Assembly: GCA_035544835.1 (NCBI GenBank)
Contig: DASZZV010000203.1
Coordinates: 1-6,924 of the forward strand
Reading direction: 5' to 3'
Length of the DNA: 6,924 nucleotides
DNA from: DASZZV01 sp035544835
GTDB taxonomy: Bacteria > Acidobacteriota > Thermoanaerobaculia > Gp7-AA8
Shown piece after piece: positions 1 to 6,665 of this stretch. Under the pieces are notes generated by a model. That model ran no database searches. It was not told where the DNA came from and saw only the letters and a program-made list of their open reading frames with translations. Position 1 is the stretch's first letter, and the number at the start of each line of letters is the position of its first letter. Both the position numbers and the translations under genes were made by a program.

Positions 1-1
1 T

Positions 2-1387
2 CCCGCCGAGAAGGCCCTGGCGCACTTCATATGGATCAATGGCAGTCGGTACAACCTCGTGGATGAGAACAAGCCCTTCATTGGCACCGACCCCATGCCG
101 AAGGGAAGATCCTTGTACCCGGTAGGAATCACGCGCGACCAGATCGAGGCTTATGTCGCAAAGCACCCGGAACAGAAAAAAGCCATCTACGACGAGCGCA
201 CCGTCGTCTCCGGAGACCTGAGTCATCTGACGACGACGCCTTACCATGTGAAGTACCGCCCCTGGCTGACCGCGGCCGCGTCGCACCTCCGGCGCGCGGC
301 ATCATTCTCCGATGACGCCGCCTTCGCGAAATTTCTCCGGCTTCGTGCCGGCGCACTTCTGACCGACGACTACTATCCCAGCGACCTTGCCTGGGTGAAG
401 CTGGATAACCCGAAGATCGATATCATCTTCGCGCCGTACGAAACCTACCTGGACGACCTGCTGGGTGTGAAGACGTCCTATGGCGCCGCGGTGCTCGTGA
501 GGAATGAGACCGAGAGCAGGAAACTGGCTCTGTTCCAGAAACATATCCCTGAGATTCAGGATGACCTCCCGCTGAGCCGCGAGGACCTGCCGTCGAAGAA
601 GGGGAAGGCTTCGCCGATGGAGGTGATGGACACTCCATTCCGAGGTGGCGATCTCCGGCACGGCTATCAGGCCGCGGCGGACAACCTTCCCAACGATCCT
701 CGGATCCACGAGAAAGTCGGCAGCAAGAAGATCTTCTTCAAGAACTACATGGATGCCCGCGTCAATTACGTGATTCTTCCCGTGGCAGCCAGAGTCATGC
801 GACCAAATCAAGCGGCCCAGGCTTCGGCGGATGGCATTCTCACGGCCGTGATTCTCCACGAAATGTTTCACGGCCTCGGACCGGCCTTCGCCCGCGTGAA
901 TGGAAAGCAGATGGACATTCGGGAGGCGATAGGCTCGACGTACTCCGGCCTGGAGGAAGCCAAGGCCGATGTTGGCGGCATGTACGGTCTGAAGTGGCTC
1001 GTCGACCACGGTGCGCTACCGAAGGAGCGTCTCGAGGAGTACTACGCGTCTTATGTCGCCAGTATCTTTCGCACCGTCCGTTTCGGAACCGGAGAGGCGC
1101 ACGGTCGCGCCGAGATGATGGAGTTCAACTTCCTGGCCGAGCAGGGGGCGATCACGCGGGACGCCGGCGGAAGATATGTCGTCGATTACGGGAAGATGCC
1201 CGATGCGATCGCCCGGCTAGCCAAAGAGCTCCTGGAGATCGAGGCCACCGGCGACCGAGCACGCGCCGAGGCCTGGTTCGCGAAGTACGACAAGATGCCG
1301 GCTGAGCTTCATACGGCACTCGAGGCGGCCAGTGATCTGCCGGTCGATATCGATCCGCTGATCCCGTTCAAGGAAGGGGTGCAGTAA
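2..1387 (+). CDS. Dipeptidyl-peptidase III-like zinc metallopeptidase (family M49), 5' end cut by window edge
   Basis: The reading frame is open from base 2 to the TAA at 1385-1387, giving 461 visible residues. The GTG at 59 is internal to the frame, because family-like sequence (HFIWINGSRYNL) precedes it, so the true start lies left of the window. Zinc-peptidase motifs are clear: HEMFHGLGP at 857-883 supplies two zinc histidines and the catalytic glutamate, and EEAKAD at 953-970 supplies the third zinc ligand. The spacing and the surrounding DENKPFIG and DIDPLIPF segments fit bacterial M49 proteins. Family members cleave dipeptides from the N terminus of oligopeptides. Classical members carry a six-residue HExxGH motif, whereas this one has five-residue HExxH. 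Full bacterial homologues are roughly 550 residues, so about 80-100 N-terminal residues, possibly with a signal peptide, are missing here. It converges on the amidohydrolase gene across 113 bases. Family assignment is firm; the exact substrate is inferred. Confidence 0.87.
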   Translation, partial: PAEKALAHFIWINGSRYNLVDENKPFIGTDPMPKGRSLYPVGITRDQIEAYVAKHPEQKKAIYDERTVVSGDLSHLTTTPYHVKYRPWLTAAASHLRRAASFSDDAAFAKFLRLRAGALLTDDYYPSDLAWVKLDNPKIDIIFAPYETYLDDLLGVKTSYGAAVLVRNETESRKLALFQKHIPEIQDDLPLSREDLPSKKGKASPMEVMDTPFRGGDLRHGYQAAADNLPNDPRIHEKVGSKKIFFKNYMDARVNYVILPVAARVMRPNQAAQASADGILTAVILHEMFHGLGPAFARVNGKQMDIREAIGSTYSGLEEAKADVGGMYGLKWLVDHGALPKERLEEYYASYVASIFRTVRFGTGEAHGRAEMMEFNFLAEQGAITRDAGGRYVVDYGKMPDAIARLAKELLEIEATGDRARAEAWFAKYDKMPAELHTALEAASDLPVDIDPLIPFKEGVQ

Positions 1388-1396
1388 CCCCTCGGT

Positions 1397-1465
1397 CGTA
1401 GGGGCGCGCAAAGCGTGCCGATACCCTTCGCGATGAAGCCACCAAGGTGTCGGCGCGCCCCTACG
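1397..1465. repeat. REPIN-like inverted repeat between convergent genes
   Basis: The 13-base arm CGTAGGGGCGCGC (1397-1409) is repeated as its exact reverse complement at 1453-1465, with 43 unrelated bases between. A third copy of the same 13-mer lies at 2906-2918, so this is a dispersed repeat and not simply a local terminator. The element fills most of the 1388-1500 gap between the stop of the M49 peptidase and the stop of the amidohydrolase. Neither strand has a U-rich tract beside the arms. It could still slow transcription from both sides as a hairpin, but that is inference. Confidence 0.75.
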
Positions 1466-1500
1466 CTACGACAAACGGTCCACCCGCGCCGGGGTCATGT

Positions 1501-2790
1501 CTACGGTTTCTTGATGACTGCTCCGTCTTTCATCACGAAGATCACGTGCTCGGTCTGGTGAATGTCGGTCAGCGGATTTCCAGGGACTGCGACGATGTCG
1601 GCGAACTTGCCTTTTTCGAGGCTGCCGACACGGTCGGTCATGCCGAGAAGGGCGGCGGCGACGGTGGTTCCGGCGCGGAGGGCGTTGACGGGGGACATGC
1701 CGAGCTGTGTCATCAAGCCGAACTCCTGAGCGTTGATGCCGTGGGGCGAGACGGCCGAGTCGGTACCGAAAGCGATCTTCACCCCGATTTTCATGGCATT
1801 CCGAAACATCTCCGCTCTGGCGCCGAAGGCCGCCTTCGCTTTGACCTGAATCACCGCCGGGAAGCGATCGAGTTTGCCGCCGGTGTACTCGCCGGCAAGC
1901 AGCGTCGGCACCAGGTAGACCCCCTTCTCTTTCATCAGGGTCAGCGTCGCCGGAGTGAGGAAAGATCCGTGCTCGATGGAGTCGACACCGGCATTCACGG
2001 CCATCTTTCCGGCGATGTCACCGTGGCAGTGTGCGGCGACCTTCCTGCCCCAGTTGTGCGCCTCCTCGACGATGGCATTCATCTCCCCCTGCGACAGTTC
2101 CGGGGCATCAACCGGATCGGATAACGAGAGTACGCCCCCGGAGGGCATGAACTTGATGAGGTCGGCGCCGTACTTGATCTGGTAGCGAACAGCGGCCCGG
2201 CATTCATCGGGGCCGTTGCAGACGCCGAGACGAGGGCCGCCGGGGGCCACTCGATCGGCGGGAAAGGGATAGTCGTCAGTGTGTCCGCCGGTTGCTCCTA
2301 TGGCGTAGCCGGAAACAAGCATGCGCGGACCGATTGCTACGCCGGCGTTGATGGCGTTGCGGAGACCGATGTCCTGATAGTCATGAGCGCCGACGTTACG
2401 AACCGTAGTGAAACCGGCCTCGAGCACTCGGCGGGCGTACATTGCTGCGTAATGAGCCTGTTCCGCTGGCAGCCGCAGCACTCTCTGCTGAAAATCTCGA
2501 TACCAGTTCTCGGACGACTCTTCGGTGAGGTGAACGTGCGCGTCGATGAAACCCGGCAGGATCGTCGCGTCGCCCAGGTCGATCATCTGCGCACCCTGCG
2601 GGATCGTCACGTTCGGCCCCGCTGCAACGATCTCGTTTCCGGCAACGATGACGACGGCATTCGACACGATCACGCCGGCATTGCTGTCGAACATGCGCGC
2701 CGCCTTGATGACGTACTGCTTAGGAGCTGTCTGCTGCGCCGAGAGGAACGAGGCGAAAATAAGCGTGGCGATTGCTGCGAAACGTTTCAC
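1501..2790 (-). CDS. Secreted metal-dependent amidohydrolase (imidazolonepropionase / Xaa-Pro dipeptidase-like)
   Basis: This 429-residue protein has the whole amidohydrolase-superfamily signature. GFIDAHVHL carries the strand-1 HxH at His85 and His87. GADLIKFMPSGG places the likely carboxylated bridging lysine at Lys213. AHCHG (His254/His256), EHGS (His274) and FGTDS (Asp344) supply the remaining metal and catalytic residues. The C-terminal stretch GSLEKGKFADIVAVPGNPL is typical of the beta-sandwich domain that closes this fold. Residues 1-18 look like a secretion signal (KR, then a hydrophobic run ending FLSA before QQ), so the enzyme probably acts outside the cytoplasm. Relatives include imidazolonepropionase-like proteins and Xaa-Pro/Xaa-Arg dipeptidases. 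The binuclear pattern with lysine and export argue for a dipeptidase or other amide hydrolase over the histidine-pathway enzyme, but the substrate cannot be read from sequence. The start is GTG at 2790-2788, supported by a GGAGG site. Confidence 0.9.
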   Translation of the reverse strand: MKRFAAIATLIFASFLSAQQTAPKQYVIKAARMFDSNAGVIVSNAVVIVAGNEIVAAGPNVTIPQGAQMIDLGDATILPGFIDAHVHLTEESSENWYRDFQQRVLRLPAEQAHYAAMYARRVLEAGFTTVRNVGAHDYQDIGLRNAINAGVAIGPRMLVSGYAIGATGGHTDDYPFPADRVAPGGPRLGVCNGPDECRAAVRYQIKYGADLIKFMPSGGVLSLSDPVDAPELSQGEMNAIVEEAHNWGRKVAAHCHGDIAGKMAVNAGVDSIEHGSFLTPATLTLMKEKGVYLVPTLLAGEYTGGKLDRFPAVIQVKAKAAFGARAEMFRNAMKIGVKIAFGTDSAVSPHGINAQEFGLMTQLGMSPVNALRAGTTVAAALLGMTDRVGSLEKGKFADIVAVPGNPLTDIHQTEHVIFVMKDGAVIKKP

Positions 2791-2794
2791 GAAG

Positions 2795-2799
2795 CCTCC
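2795..2799 (-). promoter_or_regulatory. Ribosome binding site of the amidohydrolase gene
   Basis: On the minus strand GGAGG lies four bases before the GTG at 2790-2788. It decides for the GTG start, since no ATG or GTG codon lies close by in the same frame and the signal peptide begins exactly there. Confidence 0.75.
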
Positions 2800-2808
2800 G
2801 GTGAAGAC

Positions 2809-2838
2809 AATTGAGAATTGGGAATTGAGAATTGAGAA
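2809..2838. repeat. Heptamer tandem repeat (AATTGAG)n in the amidohydrolase leader
   Basis: Four consecutive 7-base units, AATTGAG, AATTGGG, AATTGAG and AATTGAG, run from 2809 to 2836 and are followed by AA. The only deviation is one A-to-G change in the second unit. The final 19 bases (2822-2840) recur exactly at 6451-6469. The repeat sits 18 bases upstream of the GTG start of the amidohydrolase gene, so it is likely in that gene's untranslated leader. Copy-number change there could alter expression, but this is speculation. Confidence 0.8.
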
Positions 2839-2905
2839 AGTAAAGATACAGAAGCGCGTGTTGAATCTTGTTTTAGTGTTCGATTGCGGGGTGTCGGCGA
2901 GCTCT

Positions 2906-2918
2906 GCGCGCCCCTACG
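2906..2918. repeat. Solo copy of the dispersed 13-mer GCGCGCCCCTACG
   Basis: This is identical to the right arm of the inverted repeat at 1453-1465. Both copies are preceded by GTGTCGGCG (2891-2899 here, directly adjoining the arm in the other), so the shared unit is longer than 13 bases with a small insertion here. No inverted partner is visible nearby, so it looks like a decayed or single-armed copy. Confidence 0.65.
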
Positions 2919-2928
2919 AGGTGGGGAC

Positions 2929-2955
2929 AAAAAGAGGCGACCTTTCGGTCGCCTC
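2929..2955 (-). terminator. Rho-independent terminator of the transketolase gene
   Basis: A perfect 9-bp stem, GAGGCGACC (2934-2942) with GGTCGCCTC (2947-2955), closes a four-base loop. Read on the minus strand the loop is GAAA, a GNRA-type tetraloop, and the stem is followed at once by five T residues (2933-2929). It lies 31 bases past the transketolase stop, as expected for that gene. It separates transketolase from the downstream amidohydrolase on the same strand, so the two are probably not one operon. Confidence 0.93.
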
Positions 2956-2965
2956 TCGATTTATT

Positions 2966-2984
2966 TCTAACATCTAACATCTAG
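2966..2984. repeat. Second heptamer tandem repeat (TCTAACA)2
   Basis: TCTAACA occurs twice in tandem (2966-2972, 2973-2979) and is followed by a partial unit, TCTA. It lies between the transketolase stop codon and its terminator. Its sequence is unrelated to the AATTGAG repeat, but the 7-base period is the same. Confidence 0.6.
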
Positions 2985-2986
2985 TA

Positions 2987-5062
2987 CTACGCCGTCGCCT
3001 TCTTGCCGCTCTTGTCGAGCTGCTTCTTGGCCTCGGCCACCACGTTGTCCAGGGTGAATCCGAACTTCTTCTGCAACTCGACCAACGGTGCAGAGGCACC
3101 GAAGGTCTTCATACCGACTCGGCCGCCGGTGAGACCGAGGTAGCGACCCCAGCCGAACGTAGAGGCCTGCTCGACGGAGACACGCCCGGTGATGTGAGGA
3201 GGAAGGACCTGGTCGCGATAGGCCTCGTCCTGTTTCTCGAAGAGCTCCCACGACGGCATGCTGACGACGCGGGATTTAATCCCTTCTTTCTTCAGTACCT
3301 CGTGGGCGTCAACGCAGAGTGATACCTCGCTGCCGGTGCCCATGAGAATGACATCGGGCTTCCCATCTTCCGAATCGGCAAGGATGTAGGCACCCTTTAT
3401 TGTTCCGGCCGCCGCACCATACTTCGTGCGGTCAAGAGTCGGCAGAGCCTGGCGAGTCAGGATCAGTGCAACCGGCTCATGCTTTTCCTGCATGATGAAT
3501 TTCCAGGCCTCGAGGCACTCGTTGGAGTCGCCGGGACGCATGGTGATGAGGCCGGGGATGGCGCGGAGGGAAGCCAGTTGCTCAATGGGCTGATGGGTCG
3601 GACCATCTTCACCGACGCCGATGGAGTCGTGCGTGAAGATATAGGTGACGGGCAGCTCCATAATGGCGGCGAGCCGGATGGCGGGACGGCCGTAGTCACT
3701 GAAGATCAGGAACCCCGAACCGTACACACGAAGCTTTGTGAGTGCCATTCCGTTCATGATCGAGCCCATGGCGTTCTCGCGGATTCCGAAGTGGAAGTTG
3801 CGTCCACCCGGTGTCTCTGCCAGAAAATCTCCGGCACCTTCAAACGTGAGCCGCGTCTTGGTGGAGGGAGCGAGATCGGCTGAGCCACCGACCAGCCATG
3901 GAACGTTTTTGGCGAGGGCGTTGAGAATCTTGGCCGAGGCGTCGCGTCCGGCCAGGCCCTTGGCGTCGGTCGGAAACACCGGCAGGTCCTTGTCCCAATT
4001 GTCAGGAAGCTCGCGGCGCTGGATCTTCATGAGATGGTCGGCCAGCTCCGGATACTCTTTCTTGTATCCCTCGAACTTCTGCATCCAGGCATCGCGGGCT
4101 TCGCGACCGCGTTTTCCCAGGACCTTCTTGAATTCGTCCTGAACGCCATCGGGCACGAGGAACTTCTCATTCTCCGGCCAGCCGTAGGCTTTCTTGGTGA
4201 GTCTGATTTCTTCCTCGCCGAGCGGTTCACCGTGTGCGGAATGGGTGTCCTGCTTGTTCGGCGAGCCCCAGGCGATGTGACTGTCGACGATAATCAGGGT
4301 TGGTCGATCGCTGGTCTTGCGGAAAGTGTTGAAGGCGCGCTTTAGTACCTCGATATCGTTGGCATCGCCAACCCGCGTGACGTTCCACCCATAGGCGATG
4401 AAACGCGTGGCCACATCTTCGGAGAAAGACCACGAGGTGTTGCCCTCAATCGTGATCTTGTTGTTGTCGTAGATCCAGCAGAGATTGGAGAGCTTCAGAT
4501 GTCCGGCCAGAGAGGCGGCCTCGCTCTGAACCCCTTCCATCATGCAGCCGTCTCCACACACGGAGAAGACGTCGTAATCGATCATGTCGTAGCCAGGCTT
4601 GTTGAAATGAGCGCCCATCCACTTGCTGGCGATGGCCATGCCGACGCTGGTGGCGACACCCTGACCTAAGGGTCCGGTGGTCGTCTCGACACCCGAGGTC
4701 CAGCGGTATTCGGGGTGGCCCGGGCACTTGCTGTCGAGCTGGCGAAACTTCTTGATGTCGTCGAGGGTGACCGAGGGCTCACCCAGCGTCTCGTACTTCG
4801 GGTTGACTGTCTTGACGCCAGTCAGATGAAGCATCGAGTAGAGCAGCATCGAGGCGTGACCGATCGACAGCACAAAGCGGTCGCGGTTCGGCCAGATCGG
4901 ATCCTCGGGGTCGAAGTCGAGGAAGTGCTGCCAGAGCGTATAGACGACTGGCGCCATCGCCATCGCCGTTCCCGGATGCCCGGAGTTTGCCTTCTGCACT
5001 GCATCCATCGATAACGTGCGGATGGTGTTGATACAGGTCTGCTCCATCGAATTCTCAGCCAT
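2987..5062 (-). CDS. tkt: Transketolase
   Basis: This 691-residue protein is a complete, standard-length transketolase, the cytoplasmic thiamine-diphosphate enzyme that moves two-carbon ketol units between sugar phosphates in the non-oxidative pentose phosphate pathway. Visible landmarks in order: NSGHPG with His29, GHAS with His69, GPLGQG at 130-135, the cofactor-binding GDG at 170-172 followed by the NN pair at 200-201, HSAHGEP at 274-280, and GIRENAM containing Glu429, the residue that activates the cofactor. FSDYGRPAIRL and GEDGPTHQPIEQL follow in the pyrimidine domain, and a C-terminal domain ends with GASAPLVELQKKFGF. No key residue is missing and no frame break is seen. The start ATG at 5062-5060 has an AGGAG five bases upstream. 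The gene has its own terminator (2929-2955) and is divergent from the sugar-dehydrogenase homologue. The lysine-rich last residues are unremarkable. Confidence 0.98.
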   Translation of the reverse strand: MAENSMEQTCINTIRTLSMDAVQKANSGHPGTAMAMAPVVYTLWQHFLDFDPEDPIWPNRDRFVLSIGHASMLLYSMLHLTGVKTVNPKYETLGEPSVTLDDIKKFRQLDSKCPGHPEYRWTSGVETTTGPLGQGVATSVGMAIASKWMGAHFNKPGYDMIDYDVFSVCGDGCMMEGVQSEAASLAGHLKLSNLCWIYDNNKITIEGNTSWSFSEDVATRFIAYGWNVTRVGDANDIEVLKRAFNTFRKTSDRPTLIIVDSHIAWGSPNKQDTHSAHGEPLGEEEIRLTKKAYGWPENEKFLVPDGVQDEFKKVLGKRGREARDAWMQKFEGYKKEYPELADHLMKIQRRELPDNWDKDLPVFPTDAKGLAGRDASAKILNALAKNVPWLVGGSADLAPSTKTRLTFEGAGDFLAETPGGRNFHFGIRENAMGSIMNGMALTKLRVYGSGFLIFSDYGRPAIRLAAIMELPVTYIFTHDSIGVGEDGPTHQPIEQLASLRAIPGLITMRPGDSNECLEAWKFIMQEKHEPVALILTRQALPTLDRTKYGAAAGTIKGAYILADSEDGKPDVILMGTGSEVSLCVDAHEVLKKEGIKSRVVSMPSWELFEKQDEAYRDQVLPPHITGRVSVEQASTFGWGRYLGLTGGRVGMKTFGASAPLVELQKKFGFTLDNVVAEAKKQLDKSGKKATA

Positions 5063-5067
5063 CTCTT

Positions 5068-5072
5068 CTCCT
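5068..5072 (-). promoter_or_regulatory. Ribosome binding site of tkt
   Basis: On the minus strand AGGAG lies five bases before the ATG at 5062-5060, an ordinary strong site. It favours this start over the second methionine at codon 6. Confidence 0.8.
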
Positions 5073-5112
5073 CACTTTGGTGTGGGAACGCCAGAAGTTG
5101 GTACAGGATCGG

Positions 5113-5141
5113 TTTTTAGGATTAGGTGCAGATTCTATAAC
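5113..5141 (+). promoter_or_regulatory. Candidate promoter for the sugar-dehydrogenase homologue
   Basis: TATAAC (5136-5141) matches the -10 consensus at five of six bases. With a 17-base spacer the -35 position reads TTTTTA (5113-5118), a weak three-of-six match. Transcription would begin near 5148 and leave a leader of about 70 bases. It is read by eye only and the sigma factor is assumed to be housekeeping. Confidence 0.3.
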
Positions 5142-5160
5142 GAGGGTTGGCAAAAGTCGG
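5132..5160 (-). promoter_or_regulatory. Candidate promoter for tkt
   Basis: On the minus strand TAGAAT (5137-5132) matches the -10 consensus at five of six bases. The -35 position, 17 bases away, reads CCGACT (5160-5155), a three-of-six match. The leader would be about 60 bases. This -10 overlaps by two bases the one proposed on the opposite strand. The rest of the 158-base divergent gap (5063-5220) shows no clear operator or riboswitch. Confidence 0.25.
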
Positions 5161-5220
5161 TCTCCGTTTGTTTCCACACGCCTCGGCATCATTCAGGCAT
5201 CCTCGGAAGACGTGGAGAGA

Positions 5221-6447
5221 ATGTGGTTACCCCTACGGGCGTTGCGACTGCTGTCGCTCACGGCTTTGATGATCTCCTGCTCGCCTGTTGCGGAGTCGGC
5301 GACGTCGGGGCTGCGGCATTACGAGATCAGCGCTGCAAACCTTCCCCGCCCGTATGCCACGCCTTCTGCGACGAGCGTGGGCTTCGTGGTCAGGCGCCCG
5401 AGCGGCGCTCTTCTCACCCTGCCTCCAGGCTTTGAAGCGCGGGTATGGGCGTCGTCAGGGATGGATGAGCCGCGCATGATGACCCTGGCGCCGAACGGCG
5501 ATGTCTTCGTATCGGACGGATCGGCGGGGATCATCCACCTGTTCCGCGACGCCAATCACGATGGCATCGCCGAGCTGCATCTGATCTTTGCCACCGGCTT
5601 GCACCAGCCGTTCGGCCTGGCCTTCCACGCCGGCTATTTCTATGTGGGAAACACCGACGGAGTTGTCCGCTTTCGCTACGCGACCGGACAAACCAGGGCA
5701 ACGGCGCCTCCCGAGAGAATCATCAACCTCCCGGGGGGCGGGCACTGGACGAGGAATCTTCTGTTCTCGCCGGATGGGTCGCAGCTTTACGTCTCGGTCG
5801 GTTCGGATTCGAATGTCGATCTGGGGGAGCCGCCCATCAGGGCGGCGATCAGTGAATACAACCCCGACGGGTCGGGGGGACATGTCTTCGCTTCCGGAAT
5901 CCGAAATCCGGTTGGTCTCGCCTGGAACCCGGCTGCGAAGGAGGTGTGGACAGCAGTCAACGAACGCGACGGTCTGGGCGATGATCTTCCGCCCGACTAC
6001 GCAACCTCGGTTCACGCCGGTGCATTTTTCGGCTGGCCCTACGCTTACACCGGGCCGCACGAGGACCCGCGTCACCGTGGCAAGCGACCCGATCTCGTGC
6101 AGAAGACCCTTGTTCCCGATGTACTCATTCAGGCTCACTCCGCCGCTCTGGGGATCGCTTTCTATCAGGGGAAGATGTTTCCGGCGAAATACAACGGCGA
6201 TGCCTTCGTGGCGTTGCACGGCTCCTGGAATCGCTCGAACAAGACCGGGTACAAGATCATTCGGATCCCGTTTCGCAACGGCAAGCCGGCTGGCGGATAC
6301 GATGATTTCCTGACCGGCTGGATGACGGGCGAGAAGGACAGGCGAGTCTGGGGGCGTCCCGTCGGGTTGCTCGTTCTGGCCGACGGATCTCTCCTGGTCT
6401 CCGACGATGGTGCGTCCACAATCTGGCGTGTCACGTATAAGAAGTGA
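5221..6447 (+). CDS. Glucose/sorbosone dehydrogenase-family beta-propeller lipoprotein
   Basis: This is a 408-residue protein of the GSDH family, the six-bladed propellers that include PQQ-dependent soluble aldose and L-sorbosone dehydrogenases. Characteristic segments appear in order: LTLPPGFEARVWA (65-77), APNGDVFVSDG (90-100), GGGHWTRNL (172-180) with His175 at the place of the catalytic base, ASGIRNPVGLAWNP (224-237), VNERDGLGDDLPPDY (246-260), FFGWPYAY (269-276), HGSWNRS (333-339) and a closing GRPVGLLVLADGSLLVSDD. The first 20 residues form a signal with arginines at 6 and 9, a hydrophobic core and the lipobox-like LMISC, so Cys20 is probably lipidated and the protein held in the periplasm or on a membrane. 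The ATG at 5221 is chosen because this signal begins there; the frame stays open upstream to a TTG at 5077, but those residues would put the signal inside the protein. The ribosome site is mediocre (GGAG three bases away, GGAAGA ten). The sugar substrate and actual PQQ use are inferred from family. Confidence 0.9.
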   Translation: MWLPLRALRLLSLTALMISCSPVAESATSGLRHYEISAANLPRPYATPSATSVGFVVRRPSGALLTLPPGFEARVWASSGMDEPRMMTLAPNGDVFVSDGSAGIIHLFRDANHDGIAELHLIFATGLHQPFGLAFHAGYFYVGNTDGVVRFRYATGQTRATAPPERIINLPGGGHWTRNLLFSPDGSQLYVSVGSDSNVDLGEPPIRAAISEYNPDGSGGHVFASGIRNPVGLAWNPAAKEVWTAVNERDGLGDDLPPDYATSVHAGAFFGWPYAYTGPHEDPRHRGKRPDLVQKTLVPDVLIQAHSAALGIAFYQGKMFPAKYNGDAFVALHGSWNRSNKTGYKIIRIPFRNGKPAGGYDDFLTGWMTGEKDRRVWGRPVGLLVLADGSLLVSDDGASTIWRVTYKK

Positions 6448-6451
6448 AGCG

Positions 6452-6469
6452 AATTGAGAATTGAGAAAG
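6452..6469. repeat. Second locus of the AATTGAG heptamer repeat
   Basis: AATTGAG is present twice in tandem (6452-6458, 6459-6465) and is followed by AAAG. With the preceding G it gives 19 bases identical to 2822-2840. It begins only four bases after the stop of the sugar-dehydrogenase homologue. Confidence 0.75.
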
Positions 6470-6484
6470 AGAGGCAGACAACGT

Positions 6485-6498
6485 GTCATCCCGAGCCG
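6485..6498. repeat. Degenerate copy of the GTCATCCCGAGC repeat
   Basis: GTCATCCCGAGCCG matches the start of the left arm at 6543 exactly, then diverges. The GAGGGATCTGGG half is absent. A short local hairpin (CAGCG, TGCG, CGCTG) follows at about 6503-6516. Confidence 0.65.
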
Positions 6499-6540
6499 GG
6501 GACAGCGTGCGCGCTGCCACTGAGAAAAGAAACTGAGTGG

Positions 6541-6665
6541 GTGTCATCCCGAGCCGCAGCGAGGGATCTGGGCGGGGGCCTTAGACCCATGGCAATCGAA
6601 AATGTTGCGAGCACCACGATGGAAGGGCCCCCGCCCAGATCCCTCGCTGCGGCTCGGGATGACAC
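6541..6665. repeat. Perfect 40-bp inverted repeat (REPIN-like)
   Basis: Bases 6541-6580 are the exact reverse complement of 6626-6665, 40 of 40, enclosing a 45-base unrelated loop. Each arm carries GTCATCCCGAGC near its outer end and GAGGGATCTGGGC with a G-run near its inner end. This is a REP doublet architecture. As RNA it would form an extremely stable hairpin. It lies about 94 bases beyond the sugar-dehydrogenase stop and has no U-tract, so a terminator role is unlikely, though it could protect a 3' end. Confidence 0.9.

Noticed and set aside
302..1009. Minus-strand open frame opposite the M49 peptidase
   Set aside because: The plus strand carries intact zinc motifs; the minus frame is a compositional shadow with no motif.
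1397..1465. Bidirectional terminator between the convergent genes
   Set aside because: The loop is too long for a classical terminator, no U-tract is adjacent and the arm recurs at 2906. A weak effect on transcription is not excluded.
1447..2124. Plus-strand open frame opposite the amidohydrolase
   Set aside because: It is rich in D, G and H in the pattern of an antisense frame, while the minus strand has every amidohydrolase metal ligand and a signal peptide.
1501..5062. Operon of transketolase and amidohydrolase
   Set aside because: Same strand, but a strong terminator and about 200 bases lie between them, and the functions are unrelated.
5063..5220. Thiamine-diphosphate riboswitch upstream of transketolase
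   Set aside because: The leader is only about 60 bases by the candidate start, and I could not find the conserved CUGAGA or ACCUGA motifs in the right order.
5455..6489. Long minus-strand open frame opposite the sugar-dehydrogenase homologue
   Set aside because: It mirrors a well-supported gene in GC-rich DNA and its translation shows no recognisable domain.
6541..6665. Intrinsic terminator for the sugar-dehydrogenase homologue
   Set aside because: The loop is 45 bases, the arms are 40 bp and there is no U-tract; the same unit recurs nearby, so it is a repeat element.
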